NCBI RefSeq assembly: GCF_030867145.1
Contig: NC_134433.1
Coordinates: 7,949,216-8,013,215, forward strand
Reading direction: 5' to 3'
Length of the DNA stretch: 64,000 nt
Source of the DNA: Opisthocomus hoazin
Lineage: Eukaryota; Chordata; Aves; Opisthocomiformes; Opisthocomidae
In this document: positions 35,605 through 64,000 of the stretch, in pieces
Numbering within the stretch: the first letter of the stretch is position 1
Layout: the number at the start of each line of letters is the position of its first letter
Notes under the pieces: model-generated
The model's input: only the letters and a program-made list of their open reading frames with translations
Database searches by the model: none
What the model was told of the DNA's origin: nothing
Made by a program: the position numbers and the translations under genes

Positions 35605-64000
<28,396 letters not shown>

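Overview
This window is vertebrate nuclear DNA, almost certainly from a bird. It has intron-rich genes with GT/AG splice junctions, five CR1 LINE fragments (the main avian/reptilian LINE) and two solo retroviral LTRs of a type common in birds. There are no bacterial-style operons, CRISPR arrays or tRNA/rRNA genes. Three protein genes, all on the minus strand and head-to-tail, form the block GTF2I > NCF1 > RCC1L, which corresponds to part of the human Williams-Beuren syndrome region (7q11.23). All exon boundaries were read by eye from splice consensus, reading-frame continuity and similarity to the known vertebrate proteins; no transcript data were available.

Layout from left to right. 1-1468 is the RCC1L 3' UTR and flank. 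1469-18385 is complete RCC1L (11 coding exons, 450 codons), with introns that carry four of the CR1 pieces. About 17.95-18.83 kb is its CpG-rich promoter, with NRF1-, YY1/TISU- and E-box-like sites and a C-rich hexamer repeat upstream. 18.8-20.2 kb is a short intergenic gap. 20225-28327 is complete NCF1/p47phox (11 coding exons, 389 codons) with a PU.1-like site just upstream. 28769-29419 is a solo LTR. 29.4-32.8 kb is gene-free spacer. About 32.8-35.6 kb is the probable GTF2I 3' UTR. 35605-62715 is the 3' two thirds of GTF2I: 21 coding exons encoding I-repeats 2 to 6 and the C-terminus. The remaining 5' exons lie beyond 64 kb. A second solo LTR in opposite orientation sits in a GTF2I intron at 56709-57392.

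The genes are neighbours by ancestry and do not form a pathway. GTF2I encodes the nuclear transcription factor TFII-I, NCF1 the cytosolic organiser of the phagocyte NADPH oxidase, and RCC1L a mitochondrial RCC1-fold protein. Promoter motifs fit these roles: an ETS/PU.1-type site for the myeloid gene and NRF1/YY1 sites for the mitochondrial gene.

I found no new multi-gene system. The points most worth checking are: an in-frame upstream ATG in a TISU-like context, blocked by a TGA, at RCC1L; a small exon-4-like duplicate inside RCC1L; loss of the Ser-Pro phosphorylation segment in this p47phox; the regular exon cassette behind the TFII-I I-repeats; and simple repeats lying next to GTF2I splice sites.
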